Part shown: positions 21,873-32,979 of the stretch, one piece after another
Layout: each line of letters starts with the position of its first letter
Position numbering within the stretch: the first letter of the stretch is position 1
NCBI GenBank assembly: GCA_029215795.1
Contig: JARDYH010000002.1
Coordinates: 272,994,310 to 273,058,309 of the forward strand
Length of the DNA stretch: 64,000 nt
Direction: 5' to 3'
Origin: Anniella stebbinsi
Taxonomy: Eukaryota; Chordata; Lepidosauria; Squamata; Anniellidae
Position numbers and translations under genes: made by a program
Notes under the pieces: generated by a model
The model's database searches: none
What the model saw: the letters and a program-made list of their open reading frames with translations, nothing else
What the model was told of the DNA's origin: nothing

Positions 21873-22406
21873 GACTGATACGCCAGCTGTGCCCCTTTCT
21901 AGACTTGGAAGACCTAAAGATGGTAGTGCACGTGCTGGTAACTTCAAGGCTCGACTTCTGCAATGTGCTGTACATAGGACTACCTTTGTGCCTACTCCGG
22001 AAACTTCAATTAGTTCAAAATATGGCAGCCAGGTTGTTCACTGGTAAACCTAGGAGTGACTAAATAATACCAATCTTAAAATCACTCCACTGGCTGCCAA
22101 TTAGTTTGCGGGCAAAGTATAAAGTGTTGGTCATTACCTTTAAAGCCCTACATGGTTTGGGTCCAGGTTACCTGCGGGATCGCCTTCTCCCGTATAATCT
22201 GCCCCGCACACTCAGATCCTCTGGGAAGAATTTACTCTAGTCAGCCAGAACTAGGCTGATGAGTGTTACCCAGAGGACCTTCTCTTCTGCCGCTCCCAGA
22301 CTGTGGAATGGCTTGCCGGAGGAGATTCAACAAATTAGCAGTCTTCTGGAATTTAAGAGAGCCGTGAAGACTGCTGTCTTCTGGCAGGCCAACCCAGTTG
22401 AATTTT
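21873..22406 (+). pseudogene. L2 reverse-transcriptase C-terminal pseudogene
   Basis: Codons for RQLCPFLDLEDLKMVVH, DFCNVLYIGLPLCLLRKLQL, ALHGLGPGYLRD and APRLWNGLPEE are present in one frame. A TAA interrupts it where copies 1 and 2 read SDHITP (about 22,060-22,065), and a TAG falls in the NLL-QS segment near 22,240. It ends with a TAA at about 22,407. Only the post-palm region is present, so it was dead on arrival. Confidence 0.8.
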
Positions 22407-22545
22407 AAGATGTTTTTAATAATGAATTTGTTTTTATCTGTTTTAATGGTTTATTTTATGATTTTTATATTCATATTTTTTGTTGTTCCCCACCTCGATC
22501 TGGATGGAGAGGCGGGTTAGAAATAAAATAAATGAAATGAATGAA
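21873..22545 (+). mobile_element. L2-type LINE, copy 3 of subfamily A, 5'-truncated
   Basis: Similarity to copies 1 and 2 begins abruptly at GACTGATACGCCAGCTG and continues through the C-terminal coding region, the 3' UTR hairpin (CACCTCGATCTGGATGGAGA) and a tail of AAAT/GAAT units instead of pure ATT. Confidence 0.85.
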
Positions 22546-22818
22546 TGAAATGACTACAGCAGAACAGGGGTAGGGGAGACAAAGAGGGAAGAAATTTGCC
22601 CTCCCCCAGGACATCTTTATTATTTTTTGTAGAAATAAATCAATATATCCAAATATTCAGTTTTGCTTTTCAACAACTAGGTTTAGTTATTTAAAAATCT
22701 ATGGATACATAAATAAAATAACATGGTCTATGCATAACTTTGGATTCTGCATGTGAAAATGTACATACCTTATTCAAGTGCTTCAGAGAAGGGGTGTCTT
22801 ATTGATTGATGTATATAG

Positions 22819-24023
22819 TAGGGGTGTGCAATGGTTCGGGTCCAATCAACGATCCGGACCCAATCCAGGGGAAATCGGATAAAATTATCTGATCTGATCC
22901 CCAGCACCTGGATCGGCTGATCCAATATGATCCTATCCGAAAAGGACCCGATCCGGATCGAGTTGGATCGAAGGATTGGACGTCCTCCTCCCACTCACGC
23001 CCCTCACCTGCCGGGGCCATCCTAGGATGGCCCCAGCAGGTAAGGAGCACAAATGCAGGGAGGGGGCTTACCTGCCGGGGCCATCTGCAGCGGATGGCCC
23101 TGGCATGTAAGGAGTGCAAGGGGGAGGAGGGGGCTTACCTGCCGGGGCCGTCCGCTACCATCCGCAGGTGCCAGCGGGCACCAGCGGACAGCAACGGATG
23201 CCGCCGCAGGTAAGGAGGAGGGTAAAAGGGGGCTTACCAGCCGGGGCCCATCCGCTGCCATCTGCGGGTGCCAGCAGGCACCCACGGACGGCAGCAGACA
23301 GCCCAGTATGTAAGGAGGAGGGAGGGGGCTGCCACTTACCTGCCAGGGCGCCCGCCGACTTCACCTGCCGTAGATCTACTGAGCACTAGGCTTCACGGCC
23401 TAGTTCTCAGTAGAGCGCCAGGTGATGATGTCATCACCTGGTGCTCTACTGAGGACTAGGCTGCGAAGCCTAGTTCTCAGTAGATCTACAGCAGGTGAAG
23501 GTGGTGGACGCCCCGGCAGGTAAGGAGGATCGCGAGGGGGGAGGGGGCTCCCACTTACCTGCCGGGGCCGTCCACTGCCATCCGCTGGCACCTGTGGGCA
23601 CCAGCGGACAGCAGCGGACGGCCCCGACAAGTAAGAAGCGTGAAGGGGAGGAGGGGGCTTATCTGCCGGGGTTGTCTGCTGCCGTCCTCTGGCGCCCACA
23701 GGCGCCAGCGGACGGGAGCAGAGGACCGCTGCAGGTAAGAAGCGCAAGGGGGGAGGGACAGGGAGGGGGGAGTTAGGCCCCCACTCACCCCCCGCCACCA
23801 TTGCTCCCCATAGACTTGCATTGGGGGAAAGCTTTCTTTCCCCCAATGCAAGTCTATGGGGAAAAATGGCGGCCGATCCGAAAATTGGACATCCGATTTT
23901 TGGATCAGGATTGGGTCCGATCCAATCCAGGGGACCTCTGATTTTGTTCCGATCTGATCCAGAACAAAATTGGAGGTCCCGATCTGGTCCCGATCTGATC
24001 CGGGGGGTCCGTGCACACCCCTA
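22819..24023 (+). mobile_element. Element B: hAT-like modular palindromic transposon
   Basis: Left end TAGGGGTGTGCAATGG and right end GGTCCGTGCACACCCCTA, with perfect duplications GTATATAG at 22,811-22,818 and 24,024-24,031. Both ends carry GATCC/GGATC clusters. The interior holds several palindromic modules, most flanked by CTTACCTGCC and GGCAGGTAAG. One, at about 23,370-23,490, has arms CTACTGAGCACTAGGC/GCCTAGTTCTCAGTAG and centre GGTGATGATGTCATCACC. A CATAGACTTGCATTG hairpin and AAAAATGGCGGCCGATCC follow near the right end. No transposase is present. Overlapping frames on both strands are palindrome artefacts. Confidence 0.88.
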
Positions 24024-24135
24024 GTATATAGTATGTATTGTAGTATATATTGCATTATTCTTATTGTATCGGGAGGGTGGGGAGTTCAGGATGATTGTTT
24101 GCACCAGCAGAACAACAATAAACATGTTTAAAAAG

Positions 24136-24160
24136 CAATAAATAAATAAATAAATAAATG
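24136..24160. repeat. (AAAT)n microsatellite
   Basis: AATA units read directly; they may be the tail of a lost retroposon. Confidence 0.85.
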
Positions 24161-24183
24161 GCTTTTAGTATATCAGGTCATGA

Positions 24184-24185
24184 TG

Positions 24186-24245
<60 letters not shown>

Positions 24246-24253
24246 TAGATAGA
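24184..24253. repeat. (GATA)n microsatellite
   Basis: About 17 GATA units with one TATA interruption near the right end. Confidence 0.95.
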
Positions 24254-25273
24254 ATATCAGTGAGTTTCTGACTGCATTCTAAGGTAAACCTAGGTTTCAC
24301 CAACCTGACAAAGGGTTCTTCAGTGAGAAGATAGCCTGCCTGCTTTGACAACGTGTAACCGGGCTGGAGTGTTTGGTTCATTACAGTGTTACGATTATTT
24401 AAAACAGAGAGCCCCACCAGGCCTGGTGTGTGTGTGTGGGGAGCAATTTTGGAATCATCAAAGAAGAGGAGATGCATCACCAAAAAGGAGGACAGTAGTT
24501 TGTGTGAAATTTGCATATGCTAATTCATATGTCTAGATGCAAATTTAGAAAACATTATTATAATTATATAGAAATACAGTACATCTCACCATTGCAGGGA
24601 AGGCTGCTTACAGATTACCTTTGTGCCTTGCTGTCCAGGTGCTAACCATGGATTGGCCACTTTGAGCCTTGCAGCTCTTCAATCTGATGGTCCTTGATCT
24701 TTAAACTAGACTTGGACTGGAGAGGCCTTCAAAGGATGCCTTCAAAATAGAAGACAGTCCTATGGTAGTCCTTAATATAGAGGGCTGTAAAAGAGGACAC
24801 TTATCCCTCCTGCCTGTGTGATCAGATTATATATCCGAACAATATGCCCACAATATTCTGAAAGCACAGGGACGCCATGGGTTCCTCAGCAGACAAATCA
24901 GCATGGGGAAGTCAGCCCTCAAGGTAGAAAGCCTGAAAATCATTGCTCTGATAACATACCTATAAATCTGTAACATTCCTACACAGTTTATGTAACTTTA
25001 GCAACTTGCTAATGTAATTTTGCTTTTAAAAGGACCTTACTTTGAAATTGTGGACCACCATGCTGTCACTGTATCCCTCAGGGCAAAAAGATCACATAGT
25101 TTTTACAGAGCTGCCAGCAAGCTGCTTGCTAAGCTCAGGAAATAAGGCTTGTTTAAAGTACTACCAGTTAGAACCACAGTTATCTAACAAGTTTTGTTGT
25201 GTCTCCAAGCTTGTCAGATAAGCAAGGTTGTATAATGATATGCGTGTGCTGTTCCGCAAGAGCAAGGAAGAAA
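24254..25273. other. Unassigned noncoding DNA
   Basis: No gene or repeat is recognised; a short TG run lies at 24,428-24,438. Confidence 0.3.
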
Positions 25274-25610
25274 CAGTAAACTAGGGGTGTGCATCGGATC
25301 GGATCCGATCCACGATCCGAATCCGATCCGACCCAAAATCGGGAAAATCCGATCCGATCCGATCCGATCCGGACAACCTCCGATCCGATCCGATCCGATG
25401 AGGTCCGATCCGGATCGGACGCCATTTTGAATGCTTTTTCCCATAGCCAAGTATTGTTTTACAAAAACGCCTATAACTTTTTCAATTTTAAAGATAGAAG
25501 GATGAAACTTGGGCACATTGTAGACTGGTTAGGGGTAGTTATCTGTGAGAAATTTCAGAAAGATTGGTGCATTAATTTTGTGGCAATTAATTTTTTAATA
25601 AATACCCAGG

Positions 25611-26518
25611 AATGCCTATAACTTTGTCATTTTTAAAGTTACACACATGAAACTTTGCCACATTGTAGGGGGTACCTTGGGACCTATGTGTGTGAAATTT
25701 CAGAAACGTAGGTGCTTGTCTTGTGTGGCAATTAATTTTTAGAAAAATGGGTAGTAGTGGGGTAAATACAGTTACGCCTCCCATTTTTTTATTTTTGAAG
25801 ATACAAACAGGAAACTTGGGCACATTACAGGTACCACTTGCCTTGATATGTGTGTGAAATTTCAGAAACATTGGAGCTTTCCTTGTGTGGCAATTAATTT
25901 TTGAAACAATGAGGAAAGAAACACCTATAACTTTGTCATTTTTAAAGTTACACACATGAAACTTTGCCACATTGTAGGTGGTACCTTGGGACCCATGTGT
26001 GTGAAATTTCGGAAACGTAGGTGCTTGCCTTGTGTGGCAATTAATTTTTTAATAAATACCCAGGAATGCCTATAACTTTGTCATTTTTAAAGTTACACAC
26101 ATGAAACTGTGCCACATTGTAGGGGGTACCTTGGGACCTATGTGTGTGAAATTTCGGAAACGTAGGTGCTTGCCTTGTGTGGCAATTAATTTTAGAAAAA
26201 TGGGTAGTGGTGGGGTAAATACAGTTACGCCTCCCACTTTTTTATTTTTGAAGATACAAACAGGAAACATGGGCACATTACAGGTACCACTTGGCTTGAT
26301 ATGTGTGTAAAATTTCAGACAGCTGGGTCCAGGCATGTGGTGGCAAGGTATTTTTGAAACAATGAGGAAAGAAACATCTATAACTTTTTTATTTTAAAAG
26401 ATAGAAGTCTGAACATTGCTCACTTTGTAGATGGGTTAGGGGTAGATATGTGTCAGAAATTTCAGAATTATAGGTCCAGGCATTTGATGGCTATGGAATT
26501 TTTAAATTACATGTTTCA
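25611..26518. repeat. 454-bp tandem duplication in the left arm of element C
   Basis: AATGCCTATAACTTTGTCAT and the ~190 bases after it occur at 25,611 and again at 26,065. The right arm has a single equivalent (27,080-27,350 in inverse order), which accounts for most of the arm-length difference. Second-copy limits are approximate. Confidence 0.75.
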
Positions 26519-26640
26519 AAAAAATTTCTACAGAGGCCAGGTCTTCCCCTCCCGCTTCCCGCGAAGAAAAGGAAACACTCTCTCGTCTCGATCCCTTTGA
26601 TCCTTGCTAGTAGTATCCATTACAGGGCTTTGAGTACAAA

Positions 26641-26850
26641 GTGAAAGCAGACACGAGCCCTGTAATGGATACTACCAAGGATCAAAGGGATCGAGACCAG
26701 AGTGATCCTTCCTTGCACGCATGGCTGCAAAACTCAGCTAGGCTCAGCCGTTCTGCTTGAAAAGTGAAAGTAGGAAAGGAAACACGAGCCCTGTAATGGA
26801 TACTACTAGCAAGGATCAAAGGGATCGAGACGAGAGAGTGTTTCCTTTTC
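26641..26850. repeat. Direct duplication at the centre of element C
   Basis: ACGAGCCCTGTAATGGATAC followed by CAAGGATCAAAGGGATCGAG occurs at 26,653 and 26,785, 132 bp apart. Both copies are inverse to the left-arm copy at about 26,580-26,630, so the left arm could pair with either. Confidence 0.8.
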
Positions 26851-27755
26851 TTCGCGGGAAGCGGGAGGGGAAGACCTGGCCTCTGTAGAAATTTTTTTGA
26901 AACATGTAATTTAAAAATTCCATAGCCATCAAATGGCTGGACCTATAATTCTGAAATTTCTGACACATATCTACCCCTAACCCATCTACAAAGTGAGCAA
27001 TGTTCAGACTTCTAACTTTTAAAATAAAAAAGTTATAGGCGTTTCTTTCCTCATTGTTTCAAAAATACCTTGCCACCACATGCCTGGACCCAGCTGTCTG
27101 AAATTTTACACACATATCAAGCCAAGTGGTACCTGTAATGTGCCCATGTTTCCTGTTTGTATCTTCAAAAATAAAAAAGTGGGAGGCGTAACTGTATTTA
27201 CCCCACCACTACCCATTTTTCTAAAATTAATTGCCACACAAGGCAAGCACCTATGTTTCCGAAATTTCACACACATAGGTCCCAAGGTACCCCCTACAAT
27301 GTGGCAAAGTTTCATGTGTGTAACTTTAAAAATGACAAAGTTATAGGCATTCCTGGGTATTTATTAAAAAATTAATTGCCACAAAATTAATGCACCAATC
27401 TTTCTGAAATTTCTCACAGATAACTACCCCTAACCAGTCTACAATGTGCCCAAGTTTCATCCTTCTATCTTTAAAAATGAAAAAGTTATAGGCGTTTTTG
27501 TAAAACAATACTTGGCTATGGGAAAAAGCATTCAAAATGGCGTCCGATCCGGATCGGACATCTGGTCCGATCCGATCCGACCAGCCTCCGATCCGATCCG
27601 ATCCGATCCGACCCCCCAGGTCCGATTCCGATCCGCTATCCGATCCGATCCGGGGGGTCAGTGCACATCCCTACAGTAAACTAAGGCTAGAGATTTTAAA
27701 GCCCAATGGCAGCAAAGGGCATTCTTAGTAGGATTTGCATTGGCAGAGTTTTAAT

Positions 27756-28657
27756 TAGGGATGTGTATTGTATCGTTAAAATGTACGATAACAATATGAT
27801 AAGGTTGTTATCGTGCATGTGTTTAACGATAACAATACGATAGAAAAACCTACGATAATCAACGGAGACGATAATTTTAAGCCAATTCTATCGCATTATC
27901 GGACTGCTTTATAAAGAAACCTATAACTTCTGCATTTTAAAAGTTAGAGGCTTGAAACTTAGTCACAGAACTTATGGGGTATGCCTAAGTATGTGTATGA
28001 AATTTGAGATCGATCCCTCCAACCCTCAATTTTATATGAATCTTTTAAAGATCATTTAAGTTCTGACAGGTCTGAATGAACGCACGTGGCGAGCTGTCAT
28101 TCTGACCTGTCAGAACTGAAATGATCTTTAATAAATTCATATAAAATCAAGGGTTGGAGGGATCGATCTAAAATTTCATACACATGTCTAGCACATGATG
28201 CAACACATATGTGCCAAATTTTAGATCGATCCCTCCAACCCTCAATTTTATATGAATTTATTAAAGATCGTTTCAGTTCTGACAGGTCAGAATGACAGCT
28301 CGCCATGTGCATTCATTCAGACCTGTCAGAACTTAAACAATATTTTAAAAATTAATATAAAGTCGAGGGTTGGAGGGATCGATCTCAAATTTCATACACA
28401 TACTTAGGCATACCCCATAAGCATTGTGACCAAGTTTCAAGCCTGTAACTTTGAAAATACAGAAGTTATAGGCATTTTTTCTTTTAAAAAATCAGCTCTA
28501 TAGGGCAAAATGGGGCTGCAAATTAAATATCATTTGTTTCCAATAATTATCGTGAAGACGATACGGTTCACCTACGATATTAATGAAGATGATAATGTTT
28601 TTGGTCCAAAATTGCGATAACAATAAACAATGATATTTTTTGGCATGCACATCCCTA
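27756..28657. mobile_element. Element D: hAT-like foldback with CGATAA subterminal repeats
   Basis: Ends TAGGGATGTGTATTG and GGCATGCACATCCCTA, with perfect duplications GTTTTAAT at 27,748-27,755 and 28,658-28,665. The subterminal regions are packed with ACGATAA/TTATCGT words in place of GATCC. The interior is palindromic: TTCTGACAGGTCTGAATGAA-type blocks and ATCGATCCCTCCAACCCTCA blocks recur in both orientations (28,000-28,390). CTATAACTTCTGCATTTTAA and its complement near 28,440-28,480 recall the units of element C. It sits only 74 bp from C's right duplication. No ORF of note. Confidence 0.87.
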
Positions 28658-28665
28658 GTTTTAAT

Positions 28666-29060
28666 TTCCTGACAGTGTGTATTGCCACAAACACACACAC
28701 CTGTTGTAAGGCCTACTATCTACCTTTCTCCTCCTCCTTTGTTTATTATCAATTTACAAACAGTGTTCTTCTCCAATGTATCCTTTAAAACTGAAGGTAA
28801 AATATACAGAATAAACTGCTTTTATTTCTTGGAATTATACATTTTAAAGGGTCCAGAAAAAGAAAATAATTGCATATGCTTTATTTGGGATTTATCATTA
28901 CCGTATCATCTGGTGCCACCCAATTTTTTTCCCATGCTTGAAAAGAGATCTAACTTTAAGAAATGTGCTGTGATATTTGCTGTGTGGCAGCATTATGATG
29001 AAAGACAGTGGATACTGGGAAATTCTGAAGAGCAGGTACTCATCATTATGACACATCTCC
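28666..29060. other. Unassigned noncoding DNA
   Basis: An open frame (28,682-29,098) spans the block, but I recognise no domain and it runs into the next MITE, so I do not call a gene. Confidence 0.25.
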
Positions 29061-29270
29061 AGTGGAAGCAGACGGCTCTGATATCAGTGGGGCTATGAAT
29101 CAGCTCAAGATTTCAGGCAGAGACAGGCAGAACTCTACAGGAGCTTTCTAAGGTTCTGAGCTCAATTTGGGGGTTGTATTCAGCCCCTTGGATAGCTCTT
29201 TTAGAGTTCTGACTGAAACCCAGAGCTCATTCACAGCCCCACTTAATTCAGAGCCACGAGCCTCCACTGC
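29061..29270. mobile_element. CAGTGGAGGC-type palindromic MITE, second full copy
   Basis: CAGTGGAAGCAGACGGCTCT on the left pairs with GAGCCACGAGCCTCCACTG on the right, and AGAACTCTACAGGAGCT pairs with AGCTCTTTTAGAGTTCTGAC. It is older and more diverged than the copy at 20,819. Confidence 0.65.
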
Positions 29271-29331
29271 ATTCCCCATAGTCATGCTTCCAAGAAGAGT
29301 CCAAAAATGTAGGCAGATGTGTTGATCCAGA

Positions 29332-29332
<1 letters not shown>

Positions 29333-29365
<33 letters not shown>
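29333..29365. repeat. (CT)n microsatellite
   Basis: Uninterrupted CT dinucleotides. Confidence 0.95.
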
Positions 29366-29368
<3 letters not shown>

Positions 29369-30069
29369 TCTTTATTATATTATTCTTTTGTAAAGCTAAT
29401 GCGTCTTAATTACCCATTCAAGACCAAGCCACTCCAAAATAATTTGCATTGCATCAGGGACAGCTCATAACAAAAAAAAATTTCTGGGAAAACACATTTT
29501 TCCTACCAGCTAAGTTCAGAGGAAGAAGAGAAGTATGAGCTCCGGGGTAGCAGATGATGACACCATCCTCCTTGCTCATCAAACCGTCCTGGTCCTTTGA
29601 CCCTGTGAGTCATTGCTCCAGGACACCTCCGCTGATTAAAGATGGCCTAGTGCTTATCCTGAAAATCAGTCAGTGTTCCTGTCAAATAGATGTGCATAAA
29701 CCTTCTGGAGGGGTTCTGAGTATTCAAAAACACTCAACTGATTCAAGCACTTTGCTACCTGCTACCATTCCCCTTCCCTGAAGGGGGGGGGGAACACACC
29801 TCAGCTTGGGGAGGGTGGATACCTTCAGGGAACAACACTCATATTAAATTTGGCTGCCAAAATATGGGTTCAAGCTACCAGCACCATGATACCATTGGTT
29901 GAAATGATGCTTGCAATGTCTCTGCCAACCTGGGCTTGCGGGGAATGTGCAAAAAGTGAGGCAACCCCATTTGAATTTGTAAAGAGCATTGTGTAGAGGC
30001 CTTACCAGAAGCAAGGACCAAGAGCATCCTAGAATCTAGATCTGTGTGCTTCCATGTACGACTTATGTC
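29366..30069. other. Unassigned noncoding DNA
   Basis: No repeat or gene is recognised; short A-run and G-run tracts occur. Confidence 0.3.
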
Positions 30070-30125
30070 ATTAAAATCATAGAGTTGGAAGAGATCTTGG
30101 GGATCATCTAGTCCATTCTTGCTTG
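30070..30125 (-). mobile_element. CR1-type LINE 3' tail fragment, antisense
   Basis: The minus strand reads GGACTAGATGATCCCCAAGA followed by TCTTCCAACTCTATGATT, the conserved CR1 3' end. Confidence 0.65.
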
Positions 30126-30866
30126 CATTGGAGTCTTACTGACCATGGCTAATCAGATACTAGGAAATTGTAATTCAAAGCAATATTTTATTATTTTAAT
30201 GGATAGTTTATTTTGTTATTATACTTGTACTACTTTGAGGCTTTTGTTGTGCAATCTCCCAGAATTTTACGGGGATTCAAATGATGTTGTCATCTATTTG
30301 TATCCCTCCACTACTTCTGTCTTTTTTCTTACCATGGAAATCCATTAAAAGGGAAAGATGAGATAGCTGCACAATTTCTTTTGATTGGTAGTGCTATGGG
30401 CCACCTCTCCAGCAGCCCTCATTAAGTGTTGATGCCCTCACACCAAGCCCTTTTGGCTAAAAGTCAATATACAAACTCTATTCAAGTCCACTCCCTTTTG
30501 GCTAAAAATCAATACACAAATAAACTGTATTCATGTCCAAATGAGTATCTCATTTTAAATATAATTTCTTTTAATTTCTTGACTCTTTTTGCTCATTCAC
30601 ATATTGTCATTGTACTAAAATGTCAGTTTCCTGAGCAGTTTTAACTTTTAAAACAGAAGGTTTCAATGCATCAAGCTCTATCAGATTCTCCAGACATTCT
30701 TCTGCTAATATTTCTTATCAAAATAATCATCATTAGAATAGCAATTTTATTTCATAACCCCCTTGAACTCCTGCTGTGCTCTTACATTGGCAATTTCTGC
30801 ACTGTTATGAACTCAAGAAAAGAGTACTGATATGTGCAATATAAACTACTTTAAATTGATAAAATG

Positions 30867-30868
<2 letters not shown>
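30126..30868. other. Unassigned AT-rich noncoding DNA
   Basis: A short direct repeat (CTTTTGGCTAAAA, about 30,449 and 30,496) is visible. No gene. Confidence 0.3.
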
Positions 30869-30910
<42 letters not shown>

Positions 30911-30933
30911 CAGAGAGAGAGAGAGAGAGAGAT
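30869..30933. repeat. (TG)n-(GA)n compound microsatellite
   Basis: About 20 TG units are followed by about 10 GA units. Confidence 0.95.
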
Positions 30934-31255
30934 GAATCAAGGGGTAAAAATAACCAACCAGAAGTGGGAAGATCGAAGTTACTATAAATCTGTACCCTGA
31001 ATATCCCTCCTGTTGCCAGCTTCAAACTATTTTCTGGATTGGCAATGAGATGGCATTCTCCTTCCCAACCTCTTCCCAGTGTACTAAAAAATCAAGAGGA
31101 ATAAATTGTCCTATTACCAACCCAGTCTTTAAAGTATCGTGCTTTCAGAATTTGTTTGCAACCTATGCTATTGTCACAGTCTGTATTAATACTGCAATAT
31201 GGAAAGAAATCCCAACATGCCTGAATCTATTACCAGCATCAAGTATGACAATTAC

Positions 31256-32330
31256 TAGGGATGTGCAGTGGATTGGTCCGATCCACGATCCAGACCTGAT
31301 CCTGCCAAAATCGGATAAAATTATCTGATCCTGATCCCAATCATTTGGACCATCTGATCTGATCTGTTCTGATCTGAAAGGACCCGATCCAGATCAGAAA
31401 AAAACAGAGAATTGGACCTCCACCTCCCTCCCTCCCCCCACTCGTGCTCCTTATCTGCTGCCTCCTCGCTGCCATCCACTGCTGCCCCCTGCTTCCATAC
31501 TACTTTGAAACAGGACTTGCAGCCTGTTCCACAATAGAGCGACAGCGCGCCAGGTGACGTCATCACTCAGCGCGGCTTCGCTTTACTGTGGAACATGCCA
31601 CAAGGCCTGTTTCTCTGTAGTACTGAAGCAGCAGGCGGCAGTGGACGGCACCGAGGAGGCAGCAGGTAAGTAGCGCAAGTGGGTGGAGGAGGGAGGGAGG
31701 AAGGTGGAGGTCCCCTGTTACCTGCCGGCATCCCATGCTGCCATTTGCTGCTTCTGTACTACTCATAAACAGGCCGCAAGGCCTGCTTATCAGTAGTACG
31801 GAAGCAGTGGACGGCAGCACGAGACACTGGCAGGGAAGGAGTGTGAGTGGGGGGGAGGGGAGGGAGGGGGAGGTCCCCACTTACCTGCCAGGGCCATCCG
31901 CTTCAGTCCACTGCCGCCCGCTGGTCCGTTCTACTGAGAAACAGGCTTCACTCTCTACTGAGAGGTAGGCTGCGGAGCCTGTTTCTCAGTAGAAGGGACC
32001 AGTGGACGGCAGCAGATGGAAGTGGATGGCCCCAGCAGGTAAGGAGGATGAGTAGGGGGAGGGACAGGGAAGGGGGAGTTAGGTCCCCACTCACCCACCC
32101 CCATGTTTTCCGCATAGGCTTGCATTGGGGAAAAGCTTTTTTTCCCCCCAATGCAAGCCTATGGTGAAAACACCTAAAATGGCGTCCGATCCGAAAACCG
32201 GACATCCAATTTTCGTATTGGAATTGGATCCAATCCGAGGGACCTCCGATTTTGTCTGATCCGATCCAGGGCAAAATCCGAGGTCCCGATTCCGATTCCG
32301 ATATGATTTCTCCTCCCATGCAAACCCCTA
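31256..32330 (+). mobile_element. Element E: hAT-like modular palindromic transposon
   Basis: Left end TAGGGATGTGCAGTGG, right end CATGCAAACCCCTA, perfect duplications ACAATTAC at 31,248-31,255 and 32,331-32,338. Three palindromic modules follow each other: 31,460-31,670 (arms GTTCCACA.TA / TACTGTGGAAC, core GGTGACGTCATCACTC at about 31,553), 31,720-31,830 (AACAGGCCGCAAGGCCTG) and 31,890-32,040 (TACTGAGAAACAGGC/GCCTGTTTCTCAGTA). Each is bordered by TTACCTGCC or CAGGTAAG. A GCTTGCATTGGGG hairpin and AAAATGGCGTCCGATCCG lie near the right end. No transposase. Confidence 0.87.
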
Positions 32331-32338
32331 ACAATTAC

Positions 32339-32903
32339 CTCCCCCCCTTGCTTCTTAGAGCTAGCTGTTGGAACATGTATGGGCCAAATGAGACATCACT
32401 TTAAATCTGTATCTAGCAGCTATGTCTTTTTTCCCAATTATTTTTTACTGTAAAATAGATGCAGATCTTAAAAATCAAAAACAAAAAACCCTACCCCTCA
32501 AGTTCTGTGCTGGATTGGGGCCCCTGTGCCTACTTTAGAGGCACAGGGGGTCCTTATGGGGAAAAAAGATGTAGCTGCAAGTCACAAATGTCAAGTAATG
32601 TCTGTTTTGGCCCTATTCCAGGAAGGGCTGATTGTTTTCAAAAGGTTGCAGCTCAGCCTGGCCTATGAAGAAAGAGGCTGCTCCAAGGAGTTGGCACAGG
32701 CTGCACAAGCTGTTGACTTTTAACCATTGGCAGGTGTGAGAGGGGATCAAAGTCTTAAGCAGGGGTCCATTTTAAAACAGGAGAAATAAGTTACTTCCAG
32801 ACGTTGTTTTGATTGGAACTATTATGAGCCATACTAGGGAAGCCATATTGCAGTAGAAATATATTTTTAAAGTTACTGATATTGTAATACATATATGTTT
32901 GAG
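32339..32903. other. Unassigned noncoding DNA
   Basis: GGGGCCCCTGTGCC/AGGCACAGGGGG at about 32,516-32,551 forms a short hairpin. No gene or known repeat. Confidence 0.3.
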
Positions 32904-32915
32904 ATATAGATAGAT

Positions 32916-32970
<55 letters not shown>

Positions 32971-32979
32971 GATAGATAG
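32904..32979. repeat. (GATA)n microsatellite
   Basis: About 18 GATA units with one GATG interruption at each side. Confidence 0.95.

Larger units (their letters stand above)
25282..27673. mobile_element. Element C: 2.4-kb hAT-like foldback transposon
   Basis: Ends are TAGGGGTGTGCATCGGATC and GGGTCAGTGCACATCCCTA, with perfect duplications CAGTAAAC at 25,274-25,281 and 27,674-27,681. GATCC arrays occupy both ends, each next to the ATGGCGTCC motif or its complement. Unlike A and B, the whole element is one giant inverted repeat: arms of roughly 1,350 bp (left) and 890 bp (right) meet near 26,631-26,783. The arms are made of related ~150-bp units with TATAACTTT, GAAACTTTGCCACATTGTAG and TGTGTGTGAAATTTCAGAAA. 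The left arm carries an extra 454-bp tandem copy. No transposase is encoded. Confidence 0.9.

Noticed and set aside
22770..24055. Many overlapping frames in element B on both strands
   Set aside because: Overlap on both strands in palindromic DNA; no transposase, zinc finger or DDE-like motif.
25587..27346. Repetitive open frames in element C (KFHVCNFKN-type peptides)
   Set aside because: Mirror-image frames occur in both arms of the inverted repeat, with no known domain; more likely a by-product of the ~150-bp unit. I kept the repeat itself as a finding.
28682..29098. 138-codon open frame
   Set aside because: No recognisable family, and its 3' end runs into a palindromic MITE.
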